From positions 61,226 through 125,225 of the forward strand of contig JAROAZ010000018.1 in NCBI GenBank assembly GCA_029432775.1: a stretch of 64,000 nucleotides of DNA, read 5' to 3'. Below, piece after piece: positions 36,265 through 45,777 of this stretch. Numbering within the stretch: the first letter of the stretch is position 1; every line of letters begins with the position of its first letter. The DNA comes from Pontiellaceae bacterium B12227. GTDB taxonomy: Bacteria; Verrucomicrobiota; Kiritimatiellia; Kiritimatiellales; Pontiellaceae. The notes beneath the pieces were generated by a model. It did no database searches. It was not told the origin of the DNA and was given only the letters and a program-made list of their open reading frames with translations. The position numbers and the translations under genes are program-made.

Positions 36265-37518
36265 ATGAATAAGAAAAAAATAGCCGTTATAGGAAGCGGA
36301 GTTTCGGGGCTTTCGATTGCTCAACTTCTTAAAAATGATTTCTCTGTCAAGGTGTTCGAAAAACAATCGCGTCCAGGCGGCTTAATAAAGTGCGATCGTG
36401 TTGATGGGAATCTTTACCACATGGTAGGGGGGCACGTTTTTAATTCCAAGCGTCAGGATGTCCTGGACTGGTTCTGGAGCCAGTTTGACCAAGACAAAGA
36501 GTTTATCAAAGCAATCCGCAATGCCACTGTGTTCATGGACAAACCCATTGGATATCCTATTGAAAATCATTTGTATCAAATGGATCCAGAGGTGGCTAAG
36601 GCCGTTGTTTCTGATCTGCTTGAAATTGAAAAAGGAGAACAATCTGAACCTTCAAATTTTGGTGACTTTTTGAAGCAACGTTTTGGAAAAACCCTATATT
36701 CAATCTATTTTAAACCTTATAATGAAAAAATCTGGAAGCGGGATCTGTCAGGTGTGCCGCTCTCATGGCTGGCCGGAAAGCTGCCGATGCCTACCGTAGA
36801 AGAAATCCTCTGCAATAATATAAGTCAAGAGAAGGAGATGAATATGGTGCACAGCTCCTTCTATTATCCAAAGGTAAATGGTTCCCAGTTTCTCGTTGAG
36901 CGTTTGGCGGAAGGGCTGGATATCGAATGTGGTGTGGAGATAAATACAATCACTCGTTCGGCCGATGAAAGGAAGTGGCACATTAACGGGGGGGAGGGCT
37001 TTGACTCCGTTATCTTTACCGGAAATATTAAGAGTCTAATAGGTGTCGTGGATCCGGCATTGGGTCTGGGCCGGTTTGATTCGGCGGTGCAGGCTCTGGA
37101 ATATCACGGCACGACCACAGTTCTATGTGAGATTGAGCAGAATCCATACAGCTGGGTATATATGCCCGATCCGGATATCGCTGCGCATAGAATCATAAAC
37201 ACCGGCAACTTTTCAGATACGAATAATCATCCGGGGATAAAAACGGCGACGGTTGAATTTACAGATTATATAGAAAAGGAAGAGATATTGAGCAATCTGG
37301 AGCGCATGCCGTTTAACCTGCGATACTTAGCCCATGAATTCACGGAATACACCTACCCGATTCAAGATGGGGAAACCCGGCCTCTGATTGACAGAATAAA
37401 ACAGGAAGTAGAACCGCATGGGATGTACATCACTGGGCGTTTTGCCGAATGGGAATATTACAATATGGATGCGGCAATGGGCGCGGCAATTGATCTGTTA
37501 AGCAGGATATATGTATAG
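36265..37518 (+). CDS. FAD-dependent protoporphyrinogen-oxidase/UDP-galactopyranose-mutase-like protein
   Basis: 417 residues. KKKIAVIGSGVSGLSIAQLL is a Rossmann FAD-binding start, followed by VFEKQSRPGGLIKCD. YFKPYNEKIWKRDLSGVPLS and the final AEWEYYNMDAAMGAA block resemble the amine-oxidoreductase/UGM-like flavoproteins of glycan loci. It could convert a nucleotide sugar to its furanose form or act as another oxidoreductase; the sequence does not settle this. ATG 36265 is preferred over 36238 because GGA precedes it and the dinucleotide fold then starts directly. Confidence 0.8.
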   Translation: MNKKKIAVIGSGVSGLSIAQLLKNDFSVKVFEKQSRPGGLIKCDRVDGNLYHMVGGHVFNSKRQDVLDWFWSQFDQDKEFIKAIRNATVFMDKPIGYPIENHLYQMDPEVAKAVVSDLLEIEKGEQSEPSNFGDFLKQRFGKTLYSIYFKPYNEKIWKRDLSGVPLSWLAGKLPMPTVEEILCNNISQEKEMNMVHSSFYYPKVNGSQFLVERLAEGLDIECGVEINTITRSADERKWHINGGEGFDSVIFTGNIKSLIGVVDPALGLGRFDSAVQALEYHGTTTVLCEIEQNPYSWVYMPDPDIAAHRIINTGNFSDTNNHPGIKTATVEFTDYIEKEEILSNLERMPFNLRYLAHEFTEYTYPIQDGETRPLIDRIKQEVEPHGMYITGRFAEWEYYNMDAAMGAAIDLLSRIYV

Positions 37519-37563
37519 CAACTCCTTGCAATGCTGAACATCATTACGAAAGGAAGATAAATT

Positions 37564-38802
37564 ATGAATAATCGACTTAAAGTTCTCCTTTGCTGCTACG
37601 CGTGTGATCCTGGGAGAGGTTCCGAACCAGGAATGGGCTGGAATTTCGTAAGCAACATCGCCCTGCATCACGATGTCCATGTGATCGTTGAAACAAAATA
37701 CCAGCACCCCTTGGAGGCCTATGCGATCCAACACCCGGATCAGGTCAAGAATATCACTTTTTGCTTCCTTCCCAGAACCCGCTGGAAGTTGCTTCGCAAG
37801 ATATTTCCCATGAGCTATTATTGGACATATCGGGCATGGATGAAGGATGCCTACAAGCTGGCAATCGAACTGAATGAGAAGCATGATTTCGACTTGGTTC
37901 ATTTGGTCACACTCTCCGGTTTTCGCGAGCCCGGCTTCTTTTGGAAACTGCCCAATCCGTTTATTTGGGGACCGATTGGCGGTCTTTCAGATTCACCGTG
38001 GTGTCTTCTTCCTGTGCTGGGGCTTCGGGGGGCCTTTTCGCTCTATGTTCGCAACATCGCCAATGGTCTGCAAAAGCGATATGGTTTTTCATGCCGCAAG
38101 GCCGCCAAGCATGCGCATACCATCCTGACCAAAACCAGTCAGGATGTGGTTGACATCAGGAATTTCTGGCACAAAGATTCGCAGCTCCTCACTGAAACGG
38201 GCTTTGAGGATCGCCACCAAAAACATGAGCCCAAGACTCATGAACCCGGCACCCCGCTGCATGTTTGTTGGGCCGGCATCCATGAACCACGCAAGAATCT
38301 TGAGTTGTTGCTACATGCGTTGACGCTTTGCAAGCAACCCATCCAGGTCCATGTTCTGAGCAAAGGCAGTCGAACGCCGATTTACAAAAAGTTGGCCGCT
38401 GAGCTGGGCGTGGCAGACCGGGTTATTTTTCACGGTTTCGTCCCTCGCGAGGAATCCTTCCAAATCATGAGCTCATGCCATGCCTTTGTGATTACCAGCG
38501 TGCGTGATGACACTCCCACCGTCTTGTTCGAGGCGTTTCGTTATGCGCTCCCTGTTGTTGCCATTAATCACGCCGGATTTGGAGCGGTTTTGGATGATAC
38601 CTGCGGTTTTAAAATTCCGGTCCAATCTTTCGACCAGGTGGTGTCAGACTACGCCAGGCACCTCGACTTTCTCGCATCCCATGAAGATGAGCGCCTCCGC
38701 AAGTCACAGGGAGCTCTCGATATGTGTAACAACTACACTTGGGATAAGAAAATGGATTTTCTGAATCGCATATACGAAGAGGCCGTGGCTGTGTCCACGT
38801 AA
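37564..38802 (+). CDS. GT4 glycosyltransferase
   Basis: 412 residues, GT-B fold. The N-terminal ACDPGRGSEPGMGWNFV motif is seen in GT4 enzymes of exopolysaccharide loci. The donor-binding half has CWAGIHEPRKNLELLLHAL and DDTPTVLFEAFRYALPVVA with the conserved Glu. AGGAAG lies before the ATG. A short Lys/His/Glu-rich segment (DRHQKHEPKTHEPGTP, about residues 219-234) may be another repeat-derived loop. It is expected to add one sugar to a lipid-linked oligosaccharide. Confidence 0.9.
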   Translation: MNNRLKVLLCCYACDPGRGSEPGMGWNFVSNIALHHDVHVIVETKYQHPLEAYAIQHPDQVKNITFCFLPRTRWKLLRKIFPMSYYWTYRAWMKDAYKLAIELNEKHDFDLVHLVTLSGFREPGFFWKLPNPFIWGPIGGLSDSPWCLLPVLGLRGAFSLYVRNIANGLQKRYGFSCRKAAKHAHTILTKTSQDVVDIRNFWHKDSQLLTETGFEDRHQKHEPKTHEPGTPLHVCWAGIHEPRKNLELLLHALTLCKQPIQVHVLSKGSRTPIYKKLAAELGVADRVIFHGFVPREESFQIMSSCHAFVITSVRDDTPTVLFEAFRYALPVVAINHAGFGAVLDDTCGFKIPVQSFDQVVSDYARHLDFLASHEDERLRKSQGALDMCNNYTWDKKMDFLNRIYEEAVAVST

Positions 38803-38853
38803 ACTGGCTCACGTAATGCGTTAGTCTGAGCGCCCCAACCCAAGGAGCCAGGC

Positions 38854-38979
38854 CAGCGCAGAAGCATAGAAGAGAAGGTCCATGTCCAGCGCAAATCGGA
38901 TGGGGAGATGACTGCTCTGTACAACATTTCGGAGGAGTCGTTTTGCAGATGGAAGAAGTTGGGTCTGCTAGAGGTCAGC
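38854..38979 (+). pseudogene. Possible IS3-type transposase OrfA remnant
   Basis: The frame reads QRRSIEEKVHVQRKSDGEMT, ALYNISEESFCRWKK, LGLLEVS. This resembles the helix-turn-helix end of IS3/IS911 OrfA proteins (..C...GIS..TFYRWKKKYGG..). No OrfB or inverted repeats are seen, so only a scar remains. Confidence 0.35.
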
Positions 38980-39089
38980 TGTCTGCGGGTTCCTAATGCC
39001 GCTGGCTCAACTTGCTTAACGCTAACACCACAGGCTCCTCTCATTCTAACACTTAAATCCAAGGATTTCTCCTTATCTCGAAATAACCA

Positions 39090-40649
39090 ATGAAACCATC
39101 CACGCGCATTATTGTTAATACACTCGCGACATACGGTCGTTCTCTTTTTGCTTTGGTTGTTAGTCTCTTCAGCGCTCGTTGGGTATTGTTGGCGTTGGGG
39201 CAAACTGATTTTGGACTCTATGGTGTTGTTGGCAGCGTAATCCTTATTATTACTTTTCTGAATGGAGCGATGATAGTTGGGGTTGCGCGTTTTTATGCGT
39301 ATTCCATTGGACAGGGACATCAGCTTTCAGAAGATGAGGCTACAGATGACTTAACGCGGTGGTTTAATACAGCTGTTTCCATCCATTCGGTTCTTCCAAT
39401 ACTTTTGGTAATCGTTGGATATCCTCTAGGGGTTTATGCAATCGAACATTGGCTCGTAATACCACCGGAGCGAATGGAGGCCTGCTTATGGGTATTCAGG
39501 ATGTCCTTGATTACGGGAGTCGTGAACGTTTTTTCGGTGCCGTATACTTCGATGTATACGGCCCATCAGCTGATATCTGAGTTGGCGTTTTTTGACGTTA
39601 TTCGTTCTTTCTGTACTTTCATAGGTGCATATTTCCTATTGAAGGTTCAATCTGATCGACTTGTGGTCTATGCGCTTTATATGACGATCATTAATGTCGG
39701 AATACCATTGTTGCAGATTCTGAGAGCTATACTGAAATTTAAAGCCTGCCGGATAAAGGCTGCCTATCTGTATCATGCTGAGTATCTGAAACAGTTGTTT
39801 AATTTTGTGGGCTGGAAAATGTTTGGGATGGGCTGCGTGGTGTCCCGACAACAGGGAAGTCCTATCCTTATTAATCTATTTTTCGGGCCTCAGGCAAATG
39901 CGGCATACAGTGTCGCAAGCCGCCTATCCATTCAGGCGACGATGGTGTCAACGGCTATGATGGGGGCATTTCAACCAGCGATCACATCTATGGAAGGGCG
40001 AGGGCAAAGAATAAAGATGCTCGATACCGCTCTTCAGGTATGTAAGTTCAGTACACTACTGGTTTTATTTTTTGTTATACCTTTAATGTTGGAGATGGAG
40101 TATGTCCTGAAGGTTTGGTTGAAAACCCCGCCGGACTATTCGGGTGTTCTTTGCCAATGGATGCTTGCGATGCTGGTGGTTGATCGACTCACATCGGGGC
40201 ACATGCTGGCAATCAATGCTCACGGAAAAATTGCGTTGTATGAACTGGTGCAAGGGACCCTTTTGTTCCTTGCATTGCCGTTTGCCTGGGTCTTTTTTAA
40301 GCAAGGGGGTAGCCCGATAGGCATTGGTTATGCCCTGTTCCTTTCCATGAGTATTTATTGCGTAGGTCGTTTGGTTTTTTGTAAAAAATTGCTTCAGTTA
40401 CCGATCATTAGCTGGTTCAAGCAAGTCGCCATTCCGATTTCTATACTGATGGTACTTTCGTTCTTTGTTGGTGTCGCGGTATCCAGATATTTTGATGCCG
40501 GATTTGGCCGGCTCTTGGTGATAACAGTTGCGACCGGAGCCAGCTCAGCCTTCCTGGGCTGGTTTGTGGTGCTGACGCGTGACGAACGTGTGTTTACGCG
40601 CGAATTGATGAAAAAAATGATTCTTCGGCTTAAACTGTTTTCGGCATAG
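39090..40649 (+). CDS. Wzx-like oligosaccharide flippase
   Basis: 519 residues with about 12-14 predicted membrane segments spread over the full length. RIIVNTLATYGRSLFALVVS and SARWVLLALGQTDFGLYGVV are typical of the polysaccharide-synthase/flippase group of the MOP superfamily. It would move lipid-linked repeat units across the inner membrane for the Wzy-like polymerase at 49371. The upstream 287 bases hold the transposase scar and no strong ribosome site. Confidence 0.9.
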   Translation: MKPSTRIIVNTLATYGRSLFALVVSLFSARWVLLALGQTDFGLYGVVGSVILIITFLNGAMIVGVARFYAYSIGQGHQLSEDEATDDLTRWFNTAVSIHSVLPILLVIVGYPLGVYAIEHWLVIPPERMEACLWVFRMSLITGVVNVFSVPYTSMYTAHQLISELAFFDVIRSFCTFIGAYFLLKVQSDRLVVYALYMTIINVGIPLLQILRAILKFKACRIKAAYLYHAEYLKQLFNFVGWKMFGMGCVVSRQQGSPILINLFFGPQANAAYSVASRLSIQATMVSTAMMGAFQPAITSMEGRGQRIKMLDTALQVCKFSTLLVLFFVIPLMLEMEYVLKVWLKTPPDYSGVLCQWMLAMLVVDRLTSGHMLAINAHGKIALYELVQGTLLFLALPFAWVFFKQGGSPIGIGYALFLSMSIYCVGRLVFCKKLLQLPIISWFKQVAIPISILMVLSFFVGVAVSRYFDAGFGRLLVITVATGASSAFLGWFVVLTRDERVFTRELMKKMILRLKLFSA

Positions 40650-40728
40650 CCTTAAGTTTAGAATAATGAGTTGGGTATTAAATTTTAAAATACACACACT
40701 TTAATTGATGAGGAGCTATTAATATTCA

Positions 40729-41556
40729 ATGAAATTTCATAAAAAGATCATAGCAGTATTAAGGAAAATATTTACAGGTGAACGTTTGGTTCCGGTCATG
40801 ATATCCACCGTTTCATCTGAATTGCTAAAGGGTAAGACCGCTCTTGTGTCTGGTGGTAGTAGTGGAATTGGATTTGGAATTGCTAAAAAAATGGCTGATG
40901 CCGGTTGTAAGATTATTCTCCTTGGAACGAACGAAGAACGTTTGAAAGTATGTTCAGAAGAGATTAACAGCAAATATCTGGTACTGGACATCCGAAAAGT
41001 AAGTGATATTCACTTTAAGCTTAATACGTTAACTCAATCTGAAAATATTGATATTTTGGTTAATAGTGCAGGTATGCATGGAAATGAAAAATTTGGAGAA
41101 ATTACTGAGAATGCATGGGATGATGTAATCGATGTAAATCTGAAAGGACTTTATTTTTTGAGCCAAGATGTTGCTAATCACATGAAAGAAAAAAACATAA
41201 ATGGCCATATTTTAAATGTAAGTTCAGCATCATCTCTCAAGCCTTCATGGACTCCTTATGAGATATCAAAAAGAGCGGTTGATGGCATAACCAAGGGAAT
41301 GGCTCACAAATTAATACCCTACGGTATAACTGTTAACGGATTGGCTCCTGGACCTACTGCAACACCTATGTTGAGATTCGAAACAGCAGATAAGGATATT
41401 GATTTAAGTTGGGATGGGAATCCCTCAAAACGAGTATCAACTATAGAGGAAATCGCAAACCTGGCCCTGTTTATGGTAAGCGGCATGGGAAATGGAATCG
41501 TAGGCGATACTGTTTTTATGACTGGTGGGTCAGGAACCATATGTATTGATAAATAG
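40729..41556 (+). CDS. SDR-family oxidoreductase
   Basis: 275 residues. LVSGGSSGIGFGIAKKMADA is the cofactor-binding motif, NSAG and the catalytic Y-x-x-x-K (YEISKRAVDG) are in place. The first 24 residues are an unusual extension, so a start at ATG 40798 (MISTVSSELLKGK) is possible. The gene is visibly more A/T-rich than most neighbours, as are the MenD-like and pyruvyl transferase genes that follow, suggesting separate acquisition. It may reduce the product of the MenD-like enzyme; that is inference. Confidence 0.85.
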   Translation: MKFHKKIIAVLRKIFTGERLVPVMISTVSSELLKGKTALVSGGSSGIGFGIAKKMADAGCKIILLGTNEERLKVCSEEINSKYLVLDIRKVSDIHFKLNTLTQSENIDILVNSAGMHGNEKFGEITENAWDDVIDVNLKGLYFLSQDVANHMKEKNINGHILNVSSASSLKPSWTPYEISKRAVDGITKGMAHKLIPYGITVNGLAPGPTATPMLRFETADKDIDLSWDGNPSKRVSTIEEIANLALFMVSGMGNGIVGDTVFMTGGSGTICIDK

Positions 41557-41811
41557 TTCGCCTACTTTGTGCCATGAGAAGTTTCTTGTTTCGGGATAGC
41601 AATCGAATTCTCTTTGATTTCGTAACCTGAATTCAGGCTGGATTATATCGTAATTTTATCCTTAGAAATGATCAGTAGGTAATCACTTTAAAAATCCCAT
41701 TCGGAAAAAAAACCTCAAAATAAATCAGGATTATCCACTGACCTGAGCCCATAAAAACTGGACAGTTTAAATGAGAGTTTTCCGTGATAAAAAAACAGTA
41801 AGGAGACAAGC

Positions 41812-43599
41812 ATGTATTCAATAATCGAAAGCGTACGTATCTTAGTGAAGCTCTTGAAAGAGTATGGAGTGAGGCATATTGTTGTTTCACCAGGCGGAAG
41901 CAGTGTTCCAATTGTTCATTCATTAGAGGCCGACAAGTATTTCACGTGTTATTCAGTTGTTGATGAGCGTAGCGCCGCATATTTTGCCATGGGTGTGTCC
42001 CAGCAGTTGGGCGAGCCAGTAGCGGCAGTCTGTACCTCTGGCACCGCAGCTTGTAATTATCTGCCGGCAGTTACGGAAGCGTTCTACCAGAATGTCCCAT
42101 TGGTTCTTATAACGGCGGACAAGCATCCATATTACAATCATCAACTGGTGCATCAGGTTATTAACCAGCAGAATATTTATCAGGATAAATGCAAGCATTC
42201 CGTATCATTGCCGATTGAAATCAAGACGGATGATGATGCCTGGTATTGTCGACGTTTGATTAACGAAGCATTGTTGGATACGTCGCGCCATGGAGCTGGT
42301 CCGGTACATATCAACATTCCAACGATAGGTTCTCAGCAGAACTACAGTGTAAAGGAGCTTCCCGACCTGAAAGCGATTAATTTGCTTTCATACGGAAGCG
42401 ACGTAGAACTATGGCAGGGCAAGATTGAGGAATTGGTGGAGGCGAAAGAGATCCTCGTTGTATTCGGGCAGCATTGTCCTTACTCAGAAGAAACGGTTCG
42501 TTATATTGAAATGTTTGCAGAAAAGTACAACTGTTTCCTCTCAGTAGAGCATGTGTCGAATCTGAAATGTAAAGGTGCATTGCCGACCTATCCTGTGCTT
42601 GAAACGGACGCAAGACATGCCGCAAAGACGGCTCCGCCGGATCTTCTGATATCACTGGGAGGAAATTCCGCAACCTATCAGATGAGAAATTTTACAAGTA
42701 CCGTCACCAAACCCTTCAAACATTGGGTTATTGAAGAATCGGGATATGTAAAGGATCCTTTCAAGCACCTGACCGATATCTTTGAGTGCACTCCGGCATA
42801 CTTTTTCGAATTTTTTGCGAAAAATGCCCCTGAAGGAGCTGTGAACGATCAAGCCTACTACACAAAGTGGAGTGAATTGGCGGATAACTTTAATCTTACC
42901 GAATTGCCATATTCTAATTTTTATGCGGCCCAGGGCCTTGCGGCGAACATTCCAGATAACTCACTGCTTCATCTAAGCATCTTGAGCAGCACCCGGCATA
43001 TGCAGTTTTTCGAGCTGGATAAGAGTATCCGTGTCTACAGCAATATCGGAGCGTTGGGAATAGACGGATCGATGTCTTCGTTCATGGGGCAGGCTGCTGT
43101 GTCAGACAACCTGGCCTTTCTCATGATCGGGGATTTGAGCTTTTTCTACGATATGAACTCCATCGGTCTTAAGCACGTAAGCAAGAATGTCCGCATTTTG
43201 TTGGTCAACAACCGGGGTGCTTCCGAGTTTCATTTTTACATAGGGAAGCAGAATATAGCCTCTTTGGATGACTATGTGTCTGTGAGGCATGGTTCGACCG
43301 CCAAAGGTTGGGTTGAATCCTGTGGATTCAGGTATTTATCTGCGGAAACGAAAGAAGAATTTGATTCCTCAATTGTCGATTTTGTCTCCGAGGATTCGGA
43401 TGCCCCTGTTTTGTTCGAAGTTTTTACAGACATGGAGGAGGATGCAAAAATAACCAGGGAACTATTCGATTTGAATGAGGAAGATGATGGGGGGGCTGAG
43501 AAGCGAAAAGTACTCAAGAAAATGGCAACGACTGTGCTCGGCGATCAGAATGCCAAAAAAGTGGCTAAAGCGATTACGGCCGCCCGGAACTCCAGATAA
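41812..43599 (+). CDS. MenD-like thiamine-diphosphate enzyme in a glycan locus
   Basis: 595 residues with the three-domain layout of ThDP enzymes. N-terminal: RHIVVSPGGSSVPIVHSLEA and the Pyr-domain Glu in VVDERSAAYFAMG, then CTSGTAACNYLPAVTEAFYQ. C-terminal: the ThDP-binding region IGDLSFFYDMNSIGLKH ending VNNRG. These resemble MenD (SEPHCHC synthase), but no other menaquinone gene is nearby, and the C-terminal 60 residues are extra and charged. AGGAG with an ideal spacer precedes the ATG. In this setting it may form a C-C bond on an unusual sugar or carbasugar precursor. Substrate unknown. Confidence 0.82.
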   Translation: MYSIIESVRILVKLLKEYGVRHIVVSPGGSSVPIVHSLEADKYFTCYSVVDERSAAYFAMGVSQQLGEPVAAVCTSGTAACNYLPAVTEAFYQNVPLVLITADKHPYYNHQLVHQVINQQNIYQDKCKHSVSLPIEIKTDDDAWYCRRLINEALLDTSRHGAGPVHINIPTIGSQQNYSVKELPDLKAINLLSYGSDVELWQGKIEELVEAKEILVVFGQHCPYSEETVRYIEMFAEKYNCFLSVEHVSNLKCKGALPTYPVLETDARHAAKTAPPDLLISLGGNSATYQMRNFTSTVTKPFKHWVIEESGYVKDPFKHLTDIFECTPAYFFEFFAKNAPEGAVNDQAYYTKWSELADNFNLTELPYSNFYAAQGLAANIPDNSLLHLSILSSTRHMQFFELDKSIRVYSNIGALGIDGSMSSFMGQAAVSDNLAFLMIGDLSFFYDMNSIGLKHVSKNVRILLVNNRGASEFHFYIGKQNIASLDDYVSVRHGSTAKGWVESCGFRYLSAETKEEFDSSIVDFVSEDSDAPVLFEVFTDMEEDAKITRELFDLNEEDDGGAEKRKVLKKMATTVLGDQNAKKVAKAITAARNSR

Positions 43600-43775
43600 A
43601 TTTCTACCATAAAATATTGAGATATATAGATCCGGAACGCCCTGGGCTATAGTCTTGGAATTTTACTCGTTAACACAGCACCATAGCTGAATATGAATCG
43701 GGGATCGTTGTTGTAAGCTGTAATAAAGTTTTGCAATGTAATTTGCTCAAGCCCCTCAGAGAAAAAGGTTTATAT

Positions 43776-44867
43776 ATGAATCTCAAAGAAATCGTTCCTT
43801 TGCGTATACGTTTGTTTCGCAGGAATTTAGTGGATACTTTCGTGAACTTTTGGTGCACGAAAAAGTTTTCGCGAATTCCTGAAGCTGCATGTCCTACGAT
43901 TTATTATCTTGGAGTTACGACCCATAGAAATCTAGGTGACCTAGCACAGCATTATTGTATTAGATCCTGGTTAAAAAATAATTACCCAACTCATAGAATG
44001 CTGGAGTTCAGCTCCAAAGTAGTTATCGATCAACGGTTTGGCTTCATGAAAACTCTGCAGTCTAAGTTAAATTCTGATGATATGATTGTCTTTCAGAGTG
44101 GATACACAACGCAGGATTTAGGAGGTAATCACGAATTCATGCATCGCTTGGTTATTGATAATTTACCTGAAGCAAAAATATTAATGATGCCGCAGACTAT
44201 ATTCTTTCAGGAGGAAGCAAATCGCCGCCGTACTGAAGTCAGTTATAACAAAGCAAAAAATATGCTGTTTTTGGCCCGTGATAAGATTTCTTACGACATG
44301 GCTTTAGATATGTTTCCTGATGTGCATGTGCGATTATATCCGGATATTGTGACATCGCTGATTGGTACGTATGATTTTAGCCATGTGAAACGTGATAAGG
44401 CCTATCTATGTTGTCGAAATGATTCGGAAAAGTATTATTCTGATGCGGCATTAGGGGTCTTGAAGAAAAAACTTGAACAACATCTTCCTGTTGATCGCAG
44501 CGACACTCAAAGCCCTGTAAGTTTAAGAAAAACTCTCAGTAATCTTCAGTATTACATCGAAGAGGAAATTGCAAAATTTTCAGAATACCGAGTCACTATA
44601 ACTGATCGATATCATGGAACTATCTTTTCACTTGCTGCTAATACGCCGGTTGTAATCATAAAGACGACTGATCATAAAGTTACGACAGGGGCAGAGTGGT
44701 TCAGAGGAATTTATGATGAGCATGTGTTCGTGGCTGATTCTTTGGATCATGCATATGATTTGGCCAGGCGTATTATAGAGTGTCCGCCTAAGAGAGACCT
44801 TCCCCCTTATTTTGATGAGGAGTATTACGGAAAATTAAAGCAATTGGTTTGTGACACCATAGAATGA
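43776..44867 (+). CDS. Polysaccharide pyruvyl transferase family protein
   Basis: 363 residues of the PF04230 family. THRNLGDLAQHYCIRSWL near the start, MMPQTIFFQEE in the middle and the C-terminal ITDRYHGTIFSLAANTPVVI are the conserved blocks. Such enzymes add pyruvate ketals from PEP to sugars, giving negative charge. ATG 43776 is chosen over an upstream TTG because AAGG lies seven bases before it. The gene is A/T-rich like the two before it. Confidence 0.88.
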   Translation: MNLKEIVPLRIRLFRRNLVDTFVNFWCTKKFSRIPEAACPTIYYLGVTTHRNLGDLAQHYCIRSWLKNNYPTHRMLEFSSKVVIDQRFGFMKTLQSKLNSDDMIVFQSGYTTQDLGGNHEFMHRLVIDNLPEAKILMMPQTIFFQEEANRRRTEVSYNKAKNMLFLARDKISYDMALDMFPDVHVRLYPDIVTSLIGTYDFSHVKRDKAYLCCRNDSEKYYSDAALGVLKKKLEQHLPVDRSDTQSPVSLRKTLSNLQYYIEEEIAKFSEYRVTITDRYHGTIFSLAANTPVVIIKTTDHKVTTGAEWFRGIYDEHVFVADSLDHAYDLARRIIECPPKRDLPPYFDEEYYGKLKQLVCDTIE

Positions 44868-45007
44868 TAATTCGTCTCCTAACCATAATTCTTAAGAGAA
44901 TAGCTGGATAATAACTAGAGGTGTTTTTCGCTAAGGATGAAGCTGCCTAAGGGGCAAAGCCCTTCCGTTGAGATGGTCCCGTCTCCACAAAAATAGAATC
45001 TAAAATT

Positions 45008-45646
45008 ATGAATCAACGTGAAAATGAAAGTCTGGTCGTGGGTATTGCCGGAGGGACCGGATCCGGCAAGACTACGTTGGCATATGCGCTTCAGAAACAG
45101 TTGGGAGATGAGCATTCCGTGATTATTTCCCAAGATGCTTACTATAAGGACCGAAGTGATTCGCTGATCGAAGACCGCATGCATGTTAACTACGATCACC
45201 CGGATGCGCTGGAGCTGTCATTACTCGCCGAACATCTTCGTGCATTGAAATCAGGAAAAATAATTATGGTTCCGGTCTATGATTTTCCGTCGCATACTCG
45301 CAAACATGACGGTGTTTTAACGGCATCTCGAAGCGTGATCATCGTCGAAGGTATTCTCCTGTTTGCTGAACCGCTAGTGCGAGAAGCATGTGACATTAAG
45401 GTTTTTGTGGAAACGGCCGATGATATTCGTTTTGTACGACGGTTGTTACGAGATATCGCCGAGCGCGGCCGTACGGCTGAGTCTGTGGCGGAGCAATATC
45501 TGAATACCGTTCGCCCGATGCACAAGCAGTTTGTGGAGAACGGCGCAAAGGTTGCGGACCTCGTTGTGGATGGTGAAGCCCACCTTGAGGAAGGGGTCGA
45601 AACTGTGATGCGGGTAATTCGCTCGCGCGGTCTGGATTTTCCTTGA
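45008..45646 (+). CDS. udk: Uridine kinase
   Basis: 212 residues. GIAGGTGSGKTTLAYAL is the P-loop, SQDAYYKD holds the catalytic Asp, YDHPDALELSLLAEHL and YDFPSHTR bind the nucleoside. It phosphorylates uridine or cytidine. Its place inside a glycan locus may serve UMP/UDP-sugar supply. It could also be a related kinase acting on another substrate, since the family is used in glycan loci. Confidence 0.92.
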   Translation: MNQRENESLVVGIAGGTGSGKTTLAYALQKQLGDEHSVIISQDAYYKDRSDSLIEDRMHVNYDHPDALELSLLAEHLRALKSGKIIMVPVYDFPSHTRKHDGVLTASRSVIIVEGILLFAEPLVREACDIKVFVETADDIRFVRRLLRDIAERGRTAESVAEQYLNTVRPMHKQFVENGAKVADLVVDGEAHLEEGVETVMRVIRSRGLDFP

Positions 45647-45672
45647 TTGCTATGTTTACTTATTCGACCTTT

Positions 45673-45767
45673 TAACCGCTAACCGCTAACCGCTAACCGC
45701 TAACCGCTAACCGCTAACCGCTAACCGCTAACCGCTAACCGCTAACCGCTAACCGCTAACCGCTAAC
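45673..45767 (+). repeat. Perfect TAACCGC x13 heptanucleotide tandem array
   Basis: Thirteen uninterrupted copies of TAACCGC (45673-45763), then a partial copy TAAC. The array ends 10 bases before the glycosyltransferase start codon at 45778 and occupies the place of its ribosome-binding region. It is the purest example of the heptad superfamily here. Confidence 0.98.
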
Positions 45768-45777
45768 TGGTTTTCAT

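Noticed and set aside
45673..45767. Tandem array as a CRISPR array or telomere-like sequence
   Set aside because: There are no spacers between the 7-base units and no cas genes. The unit is only superficially telomere-like and lies inside an operon.
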